In this document: in pieces, positions 41,601-50,007 of the stretch
Position numbering within the stretch: position 1 is the stretch's first letter
Layout of the letters: each line of letters opens with the position of its first letter
From: Myceligenerans salitolerans
Lineage (GTDB): Bacteria > Actinomycetota > Actinomycetes > Actinomycetales > Cellulomonadaceae
Direction: 5' to 3'
Assembly (NCBI RefSeq): GCF_017349295.1
Contig: NZ_JAFMPK010000043.1
Span: forward strand, 1-64,000
DNA: 64,000 bases
Notes under the pieces: model-generated
What the model was told of the DNA's origin: nothing
Database searches by the model: none
Seen by the model: the letters and a program-made list of their open reading frames with translations, nothing else
Translations under genes and position numbers: made by a program

Positions 41601-42938
41601 CTACTCGCCGTCCTCGCAGGCCAAGCCGTTGCCGTTCCTGTCAAGATCCCAGCGGTAGCTCGGATCGGACTCGTGGAGCGGTGCACGCCCGGCCGTGCGC
41701 ACGTCGTCGCACGTGAAGAAGAACTGGAAGCCGCCGTTCCCGTTGCCGTTGTTCCCCTGGTCGTTCTCCTCCTGCTCCTGCTGTTCCTGCTGTTCCCGCT
41801 CCTGCTGCTCGCGCTGCTCGTTGAGCTCCCGCTCGTTCCTCGTGAGCTCCGTCTCGCGTTTGCTGAGCTCCTGTTCGCGCTGCGCCACCTCGTCGCGCTG
41901 CTCCTTGAGCTGCGCGGCGTCCTTGTCGAGCTGCTCGCGTTCGGCGGCCACCTCGGCCTTGATCCGCTCGGCGTTGGTGATCGCCTGGTTGGCGTCCGCC
42001 TGCAGGCCGGCGGTGACGATGACCCCGATGATCACGCCGAGGGCCGCGCCGGCGATTCCGACACCGACCAGCAGCGGCGTTCCGGGCGCCTTGGCCCCTC
42101 CCCGGGCGCCGGCAGGGCGGCCGGCGGGAGGATGGCTGCCCGGACCGGGTCTGCCCGGACCGGGTGGCATGGGGCCGCCGGGGCCGCCGGGCATCGGCGG
42201 ACCCACCGGGTCGCTCGTGCGGGACCTGTTGCCGAGGTTCTTGAGAGAACCGAGGAGGCTCTGGCCCATCGCGGCCACGGAACTCCTCGGCGCCTGCCCG
42301 TCGGGCGGCAGCATGCCGGGGCCACCGGTGCCCGGGGCACCGGGGCCGGCCGGGCCGCCGTAGCCTCCGAAGCCGGGACCGGCCGGTACACCGGGGGGCG
42401 GGGGAGGGGCCTGTCCCGGCGGGACCTGGCTTCGCACATGAGGCGCCGGCGCCCCGCCACCGGGCACGGCTTCGAGCGCCATCGTGCTCGTGTCCTCGCG
42501 CGGTGCGGGACCATCGTGACCGGGGGCCGGGCGGATCATCGTCTCGTCCGCACTCGGCCGGCCCGCCTCGGAGACAGCCGGCGGCAAGGCGGCGGTCGGC
42601 TCGTCGAGTGCCCGCGTGACCTCGGCGTCATGGGGCGCACGGCGTACGGTCGTCTCGTCGGCAGCGGCGGTCCGCGGGACCTGGCCGGCGGCCGCTGCCG
42701 CTGTTCGGCCCCGCTCCTGCGCGGGCGTGTCCGCCCTCGCCGAGTGCGGCGGCGCCGAGGAGGACGGCAGCTCCGCGGGCGGGGCCGGCGGCATGGGCGG
42801 AGCAGGGCTCGGCTCGTTGATCCAGTACTCCCAGCCGGGTGGCGCCGGGGGCCACGACGGGTCGGGCACCCAGCTGGCGTCGGGTCGGAATCCCGGGGGC
42901 ACTTGCCAACCCGGGGGCGGGTTGAAGCGCACGGCCAT
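41601..42938 (-). CDS. Excalibur-domain coiled-coil membrane protein
   Basis: A 445-residue protein in five parts: an N-terminal actinobacterial motif (FNPPPGWQVPPGF ... DPSWPPAPPGWEYW), a long Pro/Gly/Ala-rich low-complexity cytoplasmic stretch, one span (TPLLVGVGIAGAALGVIIGV), a Glu/Gln-rich coiled coil of about 90 residues and a C-terminal Excalibur calcium-binding domain (FFFTCDDVRTAGRAPL to DLDRNGNGLACEDGE). The C-terminal DxDxNGxxC motif is intact. It probably senses or binds the surface outside the cell; the coiled coil suggests oligomerisation. The ATG has AAGGAG at the normal distance. Confidence 0.85.
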   Translation of the reverse strand: MAVRFNPPPGWQVPPGFRPDASWVPDPSWPPAPPGWEYWINEPSPAPPMPPAPPAELPSSSAPPHSARADTPAQERGRTAAAAAGQVPRTAAADETTVRRAPHDAEVTRALDEPTAALPPAVSEAGRPSADETMIRPAPGHDGPAPREDTSTMALEAVPGGGAPAPHVRSQVPPGQAPPPPPGVPAGPGFGGYGGPAGPGAPGTGGPGMLPPDGQAPRSSVAAMGQSLLGSLKNLGNRSRTSDPVGPPMPGGPGGPMPPGPGRPGPGSHPPAGRPAGARGGAKAPGTPLLVGVGIAGAALGVIIGVIVTAGLQADANQAITNAERIKAEVAAEREQLDKDAAQLKEQRDEVAQREQELSKRETELTRNERELNEQREQQEREQQEQQEQEENDQGNNGNGNGGFQFFFTCDDVRTAGRAPLHESDPSYRWDLDRNGNGLACEDGE

Positions 42939-43084
42939 GGTTTCTCCTTCAACGTGGGGGCGGGGCCACTATGGAGCATCTGGCGTCGAAAAAGCCAGGA
43001 GAGCGGCCCACCGATCGGACATTTTGCCCTACCGCAGGAGCGAGGCGGTATTCTGCGGGGTCCTGCCGTGTCGTCGTCGGCCCG

Positions 43085-46000
43085 TCATGCGGAGGTGAGC
43101 CGGAGGAAGGCACCGAGGTCGAGAAGGTGCCGGAGTCCGTCGGCCTCGAGGTCGCCCGGAAGGTAGTCGGTCAGCCGTGGTGAGCGCACCACCACCGCCC
43201 GCCACTGGGCGCGGGACACGGCGACGTTCAGGCGGTTCCGGGACAGCAGGAACCCCATGCCGCGCGAGACGTCATGGGGCGACGACGCGGCGAGCGTCAG
43301 GATCGTCACCGGCGCCTCGCGCCCCTGGAAGAGGTCGACGGTGCCGACGGGTACGCGCTCCAGGCCGGCCTGGGCGAGTGCCCGCCGGGTGGCCTGCACC
43401 TGCGCGTTGTAGGCCGCCACCACGACGACGTCCTCCTGGTGCAGCGGGCCGGCCCGCCCGGTGCCGGGGTCGGACCACTCGCGGCCCATGAGCGACTCGA
43501 CCTGGCGGACGACCTCGTCCGCCTCCTCGGGCGAGGAGACCCGGTTTCCCTCGTGCGGCACGAGAACGTGGCCCACGCCCGGCGCCACGCCGGCGAGTGA
43601 CCGTTCCGCGGCCGCCGGATGGGCGCTCAGCCTCCCGGAGTAGGCGAGCTCCGACACCTTGCGGCACAGTGCGGGGTGCATGCGCCACGAGGCGTCGAGG
43701 AAGTACCCGAGCTCACTTGGTAGTACGGCCTCCGTCCCCGCGAGCCAGCCGAGCACGGACGAGTCCACGGGCTCCGGGTGCCTGCCCTGGGTCACCTGAG
43801 GTAGCTGCTGGGGATCGCCGAGCAGCAGGAGACGCCGGGCCGAGCGGGCGACGGCGATGGTGTCGGCCAACGAGAACTGCCCCGCCTCGTCGATCACGAG
43901 CAGATCGAGCCCTCCGGCGGGCCAGCGCTGGTGCGCGAAATCCCACGCCGTTCCGCCCACCACGCATCCGTGCGGCTGTCCGGCACAGAAGTTCGCGAGC
44001 TCGTCGGCGCCCAGCTCCCGCCACGGAGGTGCGAGCGGCTCGTCCGTCGCACCGGCGGCGGCCCGGGGCAGCCCACGCCCGCGTGGCATGCCGGTGTCGT
44101 GCCTCTTCTTGGCCACGACATCGGCGGGTACCCCGGCCCGGACCACGGCGGCGTGCAGCATGTTCTCGACGGCGGCGTGCGACTGCGCGACGACGCCGAC
44201 CCGCCATCCGTCGGCGACCAGCCGAGCGACCACCTGCGAACCCAGGCGCGTCTTGCCGGTTCCGGGTGGTCCCTGCACGGCGAGGTAGGAATCCTCCACG
44301 GACCGCAGGACCCGTTCCAGCGTCTCCACCAGGTCGCCGTGATCCCGGAGCGCCGGCAGTCCGCCCTGGCCCACCAGCCGGGGCGGACGGCGTTCCAGGA
44401 GGTCCGCGGCGGGCCCGCCCGGTAGACGTCGGTCGGCACGCCAGGAGCGCAGTGCGGCCGACGCCGCTTCCTCGATCGCCTGCTCCTGCGGGCCGTGGCC
44501 CGGACCGGCTCCCGGCGCGAGGGCGACCGGGAACTGGTGGTGCTCGCCGGCGCCCCGCCGGAGCCGCTCCCGGAGGACGACGACGTCGTCGTCCGCGGCC
44601 CCGCTACCCGATCTGACCTCGACGATCTCGCCACCGGAATGAGCTCCGCGTACGGCACGCTCCGGCACGCTCCGCACGGCCGGCGGCACCGGCTGGTCGT
44701 AGAGGACCTCCACCGCCGCGCCTGCTGCCAGGTCGGAGTCCTCGATCCGCGAGGCGTCCAGCATCCGCCCCGTGAGTTCGACGTCCCGCGACGGAGTCCT
44801 CCTCCCCGGCTCGACGCCCCACTCCCGGACGACCCGCCCGCGCTCCACGCCGAACGCCGACCCCCGGCCGGCCCACTCGTCGACGGGCAGCTGCAGTCGC
44901 CCGAAGTGCTCCTGCCAGAACGGTTTGGCCTCGCGGACGTGGTACTCGACGGCGGCGCCGAGCAGAGCCAGCGCCTGCTCCTGGGTGCTTCGCAGCTCCG
45001 CGCGCTCGCCCGCGGCCTCCCGGACGTCCCTCGCCAGTGCTGCCCGCCGCTCCCGCGTCTCCCGCCGTGCCGCCTGCGGAGCCGTCTCGCCCGCGGCGTC
45101 CGGCGCGGGGCTCGCCGCGGGGCTCCGCGAGCTCCGCGGGCCCTCGCCGGACGGGGCGCCGGGCGCGGAAGGTCCCGGAGCCGCCCGACCGGCCACGCGG
45201 GACCGGGCCCACCGCAACCAGTCCAGCAGTCGCAACGTCGACCGGCAGTCGTACTCGTTGTACTCCAGGATGCGCCGCCGCAGCGCACCGGCATCGTCCA
45301 GCCGTCCCTCCACCACGGCCTGGCAGTACTCCGCGTACTCGATCACCGACGACGCGGCGTCCTTCACTCCCTCGCGTGCCGGATCGTCGCCCATGTAAAG
45401 CGGCTCCAGTTTCTTGATCGACAGCGACCGGCCGCTGGTCCGCACCGCCGACCGCACCACCGCGTAGAGGTCGACGAGCACCCCGTCCCGCAGCAGGTCG
45501 TCGACCTCGTCCTCGTAGACGCCGTGGCGTGCGGCGATCGACAACAGGTGGGTCTTCTCGTACGGCGCGTAGTGATACACGTGCATCCCCGGGTACACGC
45601 GCCGGCGCGCGTTCACGTGATCCACGAACCGTAGGAGCGCGTCACGCTCGCCGGTCAGGTCGTCCGCCCACAGGCCGGTGAACGGCGGCCTGCCGCCCGG
45701 CGACGCGGGCCGCTCGACCCAGCCGAACAGGTAGTCGAGTCCCGTCGCGGCACGCTCCCCGGCGAGCCGGGGCTCCTCCCAGAGGGGGTCGCCCTCGAAG
45801 TCGAAGAAGACATCACCCGGAGAGGGATCCGGCAGATCGTCGATCGGCTGCGGATCCACGATCTTCCAGCGCAGCCTCCCGGAACCCTCGGCCGTGCCGC
45901 CGTCCAGCGCGACCGAACCGTGCCCGGCATCCACGCCGAGCTGGAGGCGGGCCTGCTCCCTCAGGGTCTCGAACCGGACCGCCGCCATGCCCTCCGGTGC

Positions 46001-46975
46001 CGAGTCCGCCGTGGCGAGGGCGTCGATGGTGGTGAGCCCTGCCGCCGAGAGGCGGGTCCGCTGCCTCTCGTACACCCCTCGGACCAGGAGGACGTCACGG
46101 CGCGTGCCGGCCGCCTCGGCGCAGTCCTCGCACGTACCGAGGCGGCCGCACGTCAGCCACCTGTCGTCGGCCCAGTCCGCCGGGGCGTCGTCGTCGACGT
46201 GCTCGCCCAAAACCTGCAGCAGGCGTTCGCGGCGACGGCGGAACACCGGCAGGACGTCGCCGAGGTCGTGGTGGCTCTCGGAGCGGTCGCCGAGGATCAG
46301 GTGGATCTGGTCGGTGGGGTCGATCCGCGCCGCGATCAACTGGTCGGCGTACGCCGCGAGCTGGAGCAGGGCACGAACCTTCGCCCGGTGTGCCAGCTTG
46401 CTGTCGTAGACGGCGTAGCGCGGGCGGGACGCCCCGTCCGTGACCGGTCCCGCTTCCGCGGTGGGCCGCTCGGCCGGCCGAGCGGGCCCGGCGTCGAGCG
46501 CGCCGCGCACCGGGTGCCCGGCCCGGTCCTGAGCTGTCCCGTGCAGCGGGTCGCGGACCAGGAAGTCCGCCCGGCCGTGGAAGCGGCCGTCGAAGAAGGA
46601 CGCCTGGAAGACGACGTCGGCCCCGTGTTCGACGGCCGCGAGCGTGCGCTCGTGCGCGGCCGTGAGCTCGTCGAACGACATCCGCCGTGCCACGGGCACG
46701 CTGAACACCCCGCCCACCGGCCCGCCGGCTGCCCGCTCCGGAAGGGTCGTCACGCCGAACCGTGCCTGGTAGGAGGCGAGGACACGGCCCTCGTGCACGT
46801 CGCCGAGGGCCGCGGTACGCGCGAGCATCTCGTCCTCATCGCGTTGCCGCCGCGGGACACGCCCCAGCAACTCGTCGAGCCGCCGCAGCAGCCGGAACTC
46901 GCACTCACCGGCCAGGACCAGGTCACTGGCGGAGTGCACGAGGGTCTCGGGGCGTCCCGGCTCCAGGAGGAACAT
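43085..46975 (-). CDS. TM0106-family RecB-like nuclease fused to SF1 helicase
   Basis: A 1296-residue protein. Residues 1-380 form a RecB-like nuclease: GRFHGRADFLVRD, the catalytic strand YAVYDSKLA and QLAAYADQL. Then comes an RNase H-like (RNase_H_2) region starting DVFFDFEGDPLWEE. The C-terminal half is an SF1 helicase with Walker A QGPPGTGKTRLGSQ, Walker B LLVIDEAGQFSLADT, GDPQQLPQV and the motif VGTVDLFQGREAPVTILTL. Such proteins are predicted to process DNA ends; their in vivo job is unclear and some relatives sit in defence islands. Several Ala/Pro/Gly insertions (around 160 and 590) lengthen it. The start at 46975 is preceded by a weak TAGACC -10-like hexamer. Monocistronic. Confidence 0.85.
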   Translation of the reverse strand: MFLLEPGRPETLVHSASDLVLAGECEFRLLRRLDELLGRVPRRQRDEDEMLARTAALGDVHEGRVLASYQARFGVTTLPERAAGGPVGGVFSVPVARRMSFDELTAAHERTLAAVEHGADVVFQASFFDGRFHGRADFLVRDPLHGTAQDRAGHPVRGALDAGPARPAERPTAEAGPVTDGASRPRYAVYDSKLAHRAKVRALLQLAAYADQLIAARIDPTDQIHLILGDRSESHHDLGDVLPVFRRRRERLLQVLGEHVDDDAPADWADDRWLTCGRLGTCEDCAEAAGTRRDVLLVRGVYERQRTRLSAAGLTTIDALATADSAPEGMAAVRFETLREQARLQLGVDAGHGSVALDGGTAEGSGRLRWKIVDPQPIDDLPDPSPGDVFFDFEGDPLWEEPRLAGERAATGLDYLFGWVERPASPGGRPPFTGLWADDLTGERDALLRFVDHVNARRRVYPGMHVYHYAPYEKTHLLSIAARHGVYEDEVDDLLRDGVLVDLYAVVRSAVRTSGRSLSIKKLEPLYMGDDPAREGVKDAASSVIEYAEYCQAVVEGRLDDAGALRRRILEYNEYDCRSTLRLLDWLRWARSRVAGRAAPGPSAPGAPSGEGPRSSRSPAASPAPDAAGETAPQAARRETRERRAALARDVREAAGERAELRSTQEQALALLGAAVEYHVREAKPFWQEHFGRLQLPVDEWAGRGSAFGVERGRVVREWGVEPGRRTPSRDVELTGRMLDASRIEDSDLAAGAAVEVLYDQPVPPAVRSVPERAVRGAHSGGEIVEVRSGSGAADDDVVVLRERLRRGAGEHHQFPVALAPGAGPGHGPQEQAIEEAASAALRSWRADRRLPGGPAADLLERRPPRLVGQGGLPALRDHGDLVETLERVLRSVEDSYLAVQGPPGTGKTRLGSQVVARLVADGWRVGVVAQSHAAVENMLHAAVVRAGVPADVVAKKRHDTGMPRGRGLPRAAAGATDEPLAPPWRELGADELANFCAGQPHGCVVGGTAWDFAHQRWPAGGLDLLVIDEAGQFSLADTIAVARSARRLLLLGDPQQLPQVTQGRHPEPVDSSVLGWLAGTEAVLPSELGYFLDASWRMHPALCRKVSELAYSGRLSAHPAAAERSLAGVAPGVGHVLVPHEGNRVSSPEEADEVVRQVESLMGREWSDPGTGRAGPLHQEDVVVVAAYNAQVQATRRALAQAGLERVPVGTVDLFQGREAPVTILTLAASSPHDVSRGMGFLLSRNRLNVAVSRAQWRAVVVRSPRLTDYLPGDLEADGLRHLLDLGAFLRLTSA

Positions 46976-47091
46976 GCCACCGGTCTACCAGGAGACACCG
47001 ACAACGACGAGGGCCGGGACGCGCGCCGCACCTCGGAACCTGCCGCCGTGCGAAGTCGTTGACACGATGACCGCTCGACGAAAGGGATGAG

Positions 47092-47892
47092 ATGGGCTTC
47101 CTCGACCGACTCCTCGGCCGTGAGCCGAAGGACCCCTACCAGCAGTACGGGCCGTACGGCTCGCAGGGAGGCCAGGCGCCGACCGCCGCACCGCAGTACG
47201 GGGCGCAGCCGGCGCCCCTTCCGGGACAGGGCGCACCGCAGGGCCGGAACGCCGGCGAACGTTCCCCGGACGACGTTGCCATCGACCGCTACAAGTACAT
47301 GCTGCGCACCGCGCCGCCCGACGCCCTGGAAGAGGCGCACGCCGAGGCATTCGCCAAGCTCACGCCCGAGCAGCGGCAGAAGGTCCTCGCCGAGCTGAAC
47401 TCGAACGTACCTCCGCACGAGCGGGCGGTGTCCGACGACCCGCGGGACCTCGCGCGCACGGCGACCCGCGCCGAGATGCGAGAGCCCGGCACGCTGCAGC
47501 GGAGCTTCGGCGGGCCCTCGTTCGGTGCCACGCTCGGGGCGAGCCTGCTCGGGACGATCGGTGGCGTCGTGATCGGGTCCGCGGTCGCGAACGCGCTCTT
47601 CGGGCCGACCTTCGGTGACCCGACACAGGAGCACGCGGCCGACGCCGAGGAGGCAGGAGCCGACGAGGCAGCCGCGGAGGACGCGGGCGCCGGCGAGGAG
47701 GGCGCCGGCGGTGAGGAGGCGGCCGGCGACGGCGGCGAACCGGATCTCGCCGGAGCGGACGCCGGCGCCGTGGAGGCGTCGGGCATGGACGCGGGTGCCG
47801 CCGAGGCGGCCGGTGGCGAGGGCGGCGGCTTCTTCGGCGACATGTTCGGCGGCGACGGCGGCGGGTTCGACTTCGGCGGCGGAGAGTTCTGA
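47092..47892 (+). CDS. Uncharacterised acidic Gly/Ala-rich membrane-associated protein
   Basis: A 266-residue protein I cannot place. It begins MGFLDRLLGREPKDP, followed by a Gln/Pro/Gly-rich segment, and has a helical central part (DDVAIDRYKYMLRTAPPDALEEAHAEAFAKLTPEQR, read as pieces). One Gly-rich hydrophobic stretch follows (ATLGASLLGTIGGVVIGSAV), and the tail is about 90 residues of Glu/Ala/Gly with a Gly-Gly-Phe-Phe-Gly ending. The central part recalls 'LTPEQR' motifs of small stress proteins. Homologues are often mis-annotated as cation-transporting ATPases. It starts at an ATG behind GAAAGG-like purines and ends in a strong terminator. Confidence 0.65.
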   Translation: MGFLDRLLGREPKDPYQQYGPYGSQGGQAPTAAPQYGAQPAPLPGQGAPQGRNAGERSPDDVAIDRYKYMLRTAPPDALEEAHAEAFAKLTPEQRQKVLAELNSNVPPHERAVSDDPRDLARTATRAEMREPGTLQRSFGGPSFGATLGASLLGTIGGVVIGSAVANALFGPTFGDPTQEHAADAEEAGADEAAAEDAGAGEEGAGGEEAAGDGGEPDLAGADAGAVEASGMDAGAAEAAGGEGGGFFGDMFGGDGGGFDFGGGEF

Positions 47893-47917
47893 CGCGCCGT
47901 CCTGGCACCGCACACCA

Positions 47918-47952
47918 AAGGGCCCGGCCCCCTCTGCGGGGGCCGGGCCCTT
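47918..47952. terminator. Bidirectional terminator between the acidic protein and cspA
   Basis: Perfect 15-bp arms AAGGGCCCGGCCCCC and GGGGGCCGGGCCCTT with a 5-base loop. It is followed by CGTGTG and preceded by CACACC, which extend the pairing imperfectly. Confidence 0.9.
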
Positions 47953-47978
47953 CGTGTGCGGGCAGTGCCCGGGTCAGA

Positions 47979-48182
47979 TCACGCGGGGCGGATGTTCTCC
48001 GCCTGCAGGCCCTTGGGGCCCTGCTTCACGTCGAACTCCACGCGCTGGTTCTCTTCCAGCGTGCGGTAGCCGTTGGTCTGGATGGCGCTGTAGTGGGCGA
48101 AGACGTCGCTTCCGCCCTCCTCGGGGGCGATGAAGCCGAAGCCCTTCTCAGCGTTGAACCACTTGACGGTTCCGAATGCCAT
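47979..48182 (-). CDS. cspA: Cold-shock protein (CspA family)
   Basis: A 67-residue single cold-shock domain. The RNA-binding motifs [15 protein letters not shown] (RNP1) and [10 protein letters not shown] (RNP2) are intact, and the protein ends [13 protein letters not shown]. It melts RNA secondary structure at low temperature. The ATG has an AAGGAG ribosome site located in the loop of a small hairpin. The leader is about 100 bases long, judging from a TAGGCT-like -10 near 48294-48289, as in other csp genes with regulatory leaders. Confidence 0.96.
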   Translation of the reverse strand: MAFGTVKWFNAEKGFGFIAPEEGGSDVFAHYSAIQTNGYRTLEENQRVEFDVKQGPKGLQAENIRPA

Positions 48183-48183
48183 G

Positions 48184-48198
48184 CTTGCTCCTTGCAAG
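48184..48198 (-). promoter_or_regulatory. Hairpin carrying the cspA ribosome site
   Basis: On the minus strand CTTGC-AAGGA-GCAAG forms a 5-bp stem with the Shine-Dalgarno bases as its loop, one base before the ATG. It could tune translation with temperature; this is inference. Confidence 0.45.
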
Positions 48199-48447
48199 AG
48201 GTGACGACCCCGGCCTTCGGGATCGCGGTCAATCACGGTGTCGTCGTCATCTCTTGGAAGAACGATCGCACTGCAACGGCACCAAGCCTACACACGGATT
48301 CCGCGCTCGGCCTGTGATATGTGCGGGCGGTGTGGTGAACGTTCGGGAACGGGTCCGGTCACGCCGAGGTCACAGCACCGTAACGATCCGACCTGGAGAG
48401 GCGCTCGTCACACTGGCGTGACACAGCATGGCTACTTTCGACGGCAC

Positions 48448-48468
48448 GACGCGGCAAGGTGCCGCGTC
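48448..48468. other. Leader hairpin before the substrate-binding gene
   Basis: Perfect 9-bp arms GACGCGGCA and TGCCGCGTC with the loop AGG, 33 bases before the ATG of the binding-protein gene. A second, weaker repeat GTCAC-N6-GTGAC lies at 48407-48422. One or both may be operators or leader structures. Confidence 0.45.
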
Positions 48469-48501
48469 ACGCAGAACTACTCCCGTTTGAAGGGAATGAG
48501 C

Positions 48502-49764
48502 ATGAATCGACGTTCCACGGCCGCACGCGGGCTCGCGCTCGCCGCGGTCCTCAGTCTTGGCCTCACGGCCTGCTCGACAACCTCGGGCGGTGGATCCGAT
48601 GAGCCCTTGAAGGTGGGCACCATCCTGCCCATCACCGGCACCCTCGCATTCCTCGGCCCGCCCGAGGTCGCCGGCGTCGGCCTGGCGGTCCAGGACATCA
48701 ACGAGGCCGGCGGCGTGCTGGGCAACGATGTCGAGCTGATCCCCGGCGACTCGGGCGACACCACCGACTACTCGGTGTCGAACTCGACGGCTGCGGACCT
48801 CATCAGCCAGGACGTCTCGGTCGTGATCGGCGCGGCATCCTCGGCCGTGTCGGCGAACGTCGTCGACAAGTTCGCGGAGCAGGAGATCATGCAGATCTCT
48901 CCGGCGAACACCGCCACGACGCTGTCCGGCTACAGCGACTTCTACGCACGCACCGCCCCGCCGGACACGGTGCAGGGTTCGGCGCTCGGCAGCCTGGTCC
49001 TGGACGGGGGCCACCAGAAGGTGGGCTTCCTGGTCCAGAACGAGGACTACGGCACCGGCCTGCGCGACAACGTGCAGCAGACGCTCGAGGAGGGTGGCGC
49101 CGAGGTCGTCTACGGCGGCACCGGCGAGGGGCAGGAGTTCCAGCCCGGCGAGACGAACTTCGCCGCCCAGGTGACCGACCTGCTCGCGCAGGAGCCCGAC
49201 GCGATCAGCATCATCGCCTTCGAGGAGACCAAGGCGATCGTCGCCGAGCTGCTGGCCCAGGGCTGGGAGTTCGACGGCACCACCTACTTCTGCGACGGCA
49301 ACACCGCCTCCTACGAGGGTGACTTCGACGAGGGCACGCTCTCCGGCGTGGTCGGCACCATCCCGGGGGCGCAGGCCGAGGAGGACTTCCAGCAGCGCCT
49401 CTCGGACTACTACGAGGAGACCGAGGGCTCGCCGCTCGAGGACTACTCCTACGGTCCGGAGTCCTACGACGCCACGATCCTGGCCGCGCTCGCGGCCGTG
49501 CGTGGCGAGGGCACCGACGGCGCGACCATCGCGGAGAACATCAAGGCCGTCTCCGGCGCCGAGGAGGGCAGCGTCGAGGTGACCTCCTTCGAGGAGGGCG
49601 TCGAGGCGCTCGAGAACGGTGACGAGATCCGCTACGTCGGTGTCTCGGGCATCGGCCCGCTGAACGAGGACAACGACCCGTCGTCCGCGTTCATCGGCGT
49701 GTACGAGTACCAGGACGACAACACGATCGAGTGGACCAACGCGGTCGAGGGCTCGATCGAGTGA
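48502..49764 (+). CDS. LivK-type substrate-binding lipoprotein
   Basis: A 420-residue lipoprotein: signal sequence RSTAARGLALAAVLSLGLTA with lipobox LGLTAC, followed by a Peripla_BP_6 (branched-chain/hydrophobic amino acid) fold. Typical parts are LKVGTILPITGTLAFLGPP, DINEAGGVLGNDVELIPGDSGD, SVVIGAASSAVS and KVGFLVQNEDYGTGL. It should deliver amino acids or urea-like solutes to the livHMGF transporter, whose genes lie 5.4 kb downstream. ATG 48502 is preferred over 48496 because GAAGGGA then sits at the correct distance. It ends in two strong hairpins, so it is not co-transcribed with the permease genes. Confidence 0.9.
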   Translation: MNRRSTAARGLALAAVLSLGLTACSTTSGGGSDEPLKVGTILPITGTLAFLGPPEVAGVGLAVQDINEAGGVLGNDVELIPGDSGDTTDYSVSNSTAADLISQDVSVVIGAASSAVSANVVDKFAEQEIMQISPANTATTLSGYSDFYARTAPPDTVQGSALGSLVLDGGHQKVGFLVQNEDYGTGLRDNVQQTLEEGGAEVVYGGTGEGQEFQPGETNFAAQVTDLLAQEPDAISIIAFEETKAIVAELLAQGWEFDGTTYFCDGNTASYEGDFDEGTLSGVVGTIPGAQAEEDFQQRLSDYYEETEGSPLEDYSYGPESYDATILAALAAVRGEGTDGATIAENIKAVSGAEEGSVEVTSFEEGVEALENGDEIRYVGVSGIGPLNEDNDPSSAFIGVYEYQDDNTIEWTNAVEGSIE

Positions 49765-49794
49765 TGTGAGCGAGCCGGCTCGGCGCCGGCTCGT

Positions 49795-49829
49795 CCGAGG
49801 GTCTCGCCGGGTACCGGCGAGACCCTCGG
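49795..49829. terminator. Terminator hairpin after the binding-protein gene
   Basis: Perfect 16-bp arms CCGAGGGTCTCGCCGG and CCGGCGAGACCCTCGG with a 3-base loop GTA, 30 bases past the stop. Confidence 0.9.
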
Positions 49830-49832
49830 TGC

Positions 49833-49889
49833 GGCACGACGGCGGCCCGGGTCATCTCCGTACGAGACGGCCCGGGCCGCCGTCGTGCC
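49833..49889. terminator. Second long hairpin after the binding-protein gene
   Basis: Perfect 19-bp arms GGCACGACGGCGGCCCGGG and CCCGGGCCGCCGTCGTGCC with a 19-base loop. It directly follows the first terminator and should insulate the next gene. Confidence 0.85.
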
Positions 49890-50007
49890 CCGGCCGTGCT
49901 CCCGTCGCGACCCGGCGCGCCGGGTCGGCACCTCGTCACCACCAGGGACCGCCGTCGGACGGGCGACCGTGCGGACGGGACCCGTGCCGGGCGCGGACAA
50001 TGGGTCC

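Noticed and set aside
47289-47918. Minus-strand frame opposite the acidic membrane protein
   Set aside because: Pro/Ser-rich mirror of the Glu/Gly repeats; no start signal.
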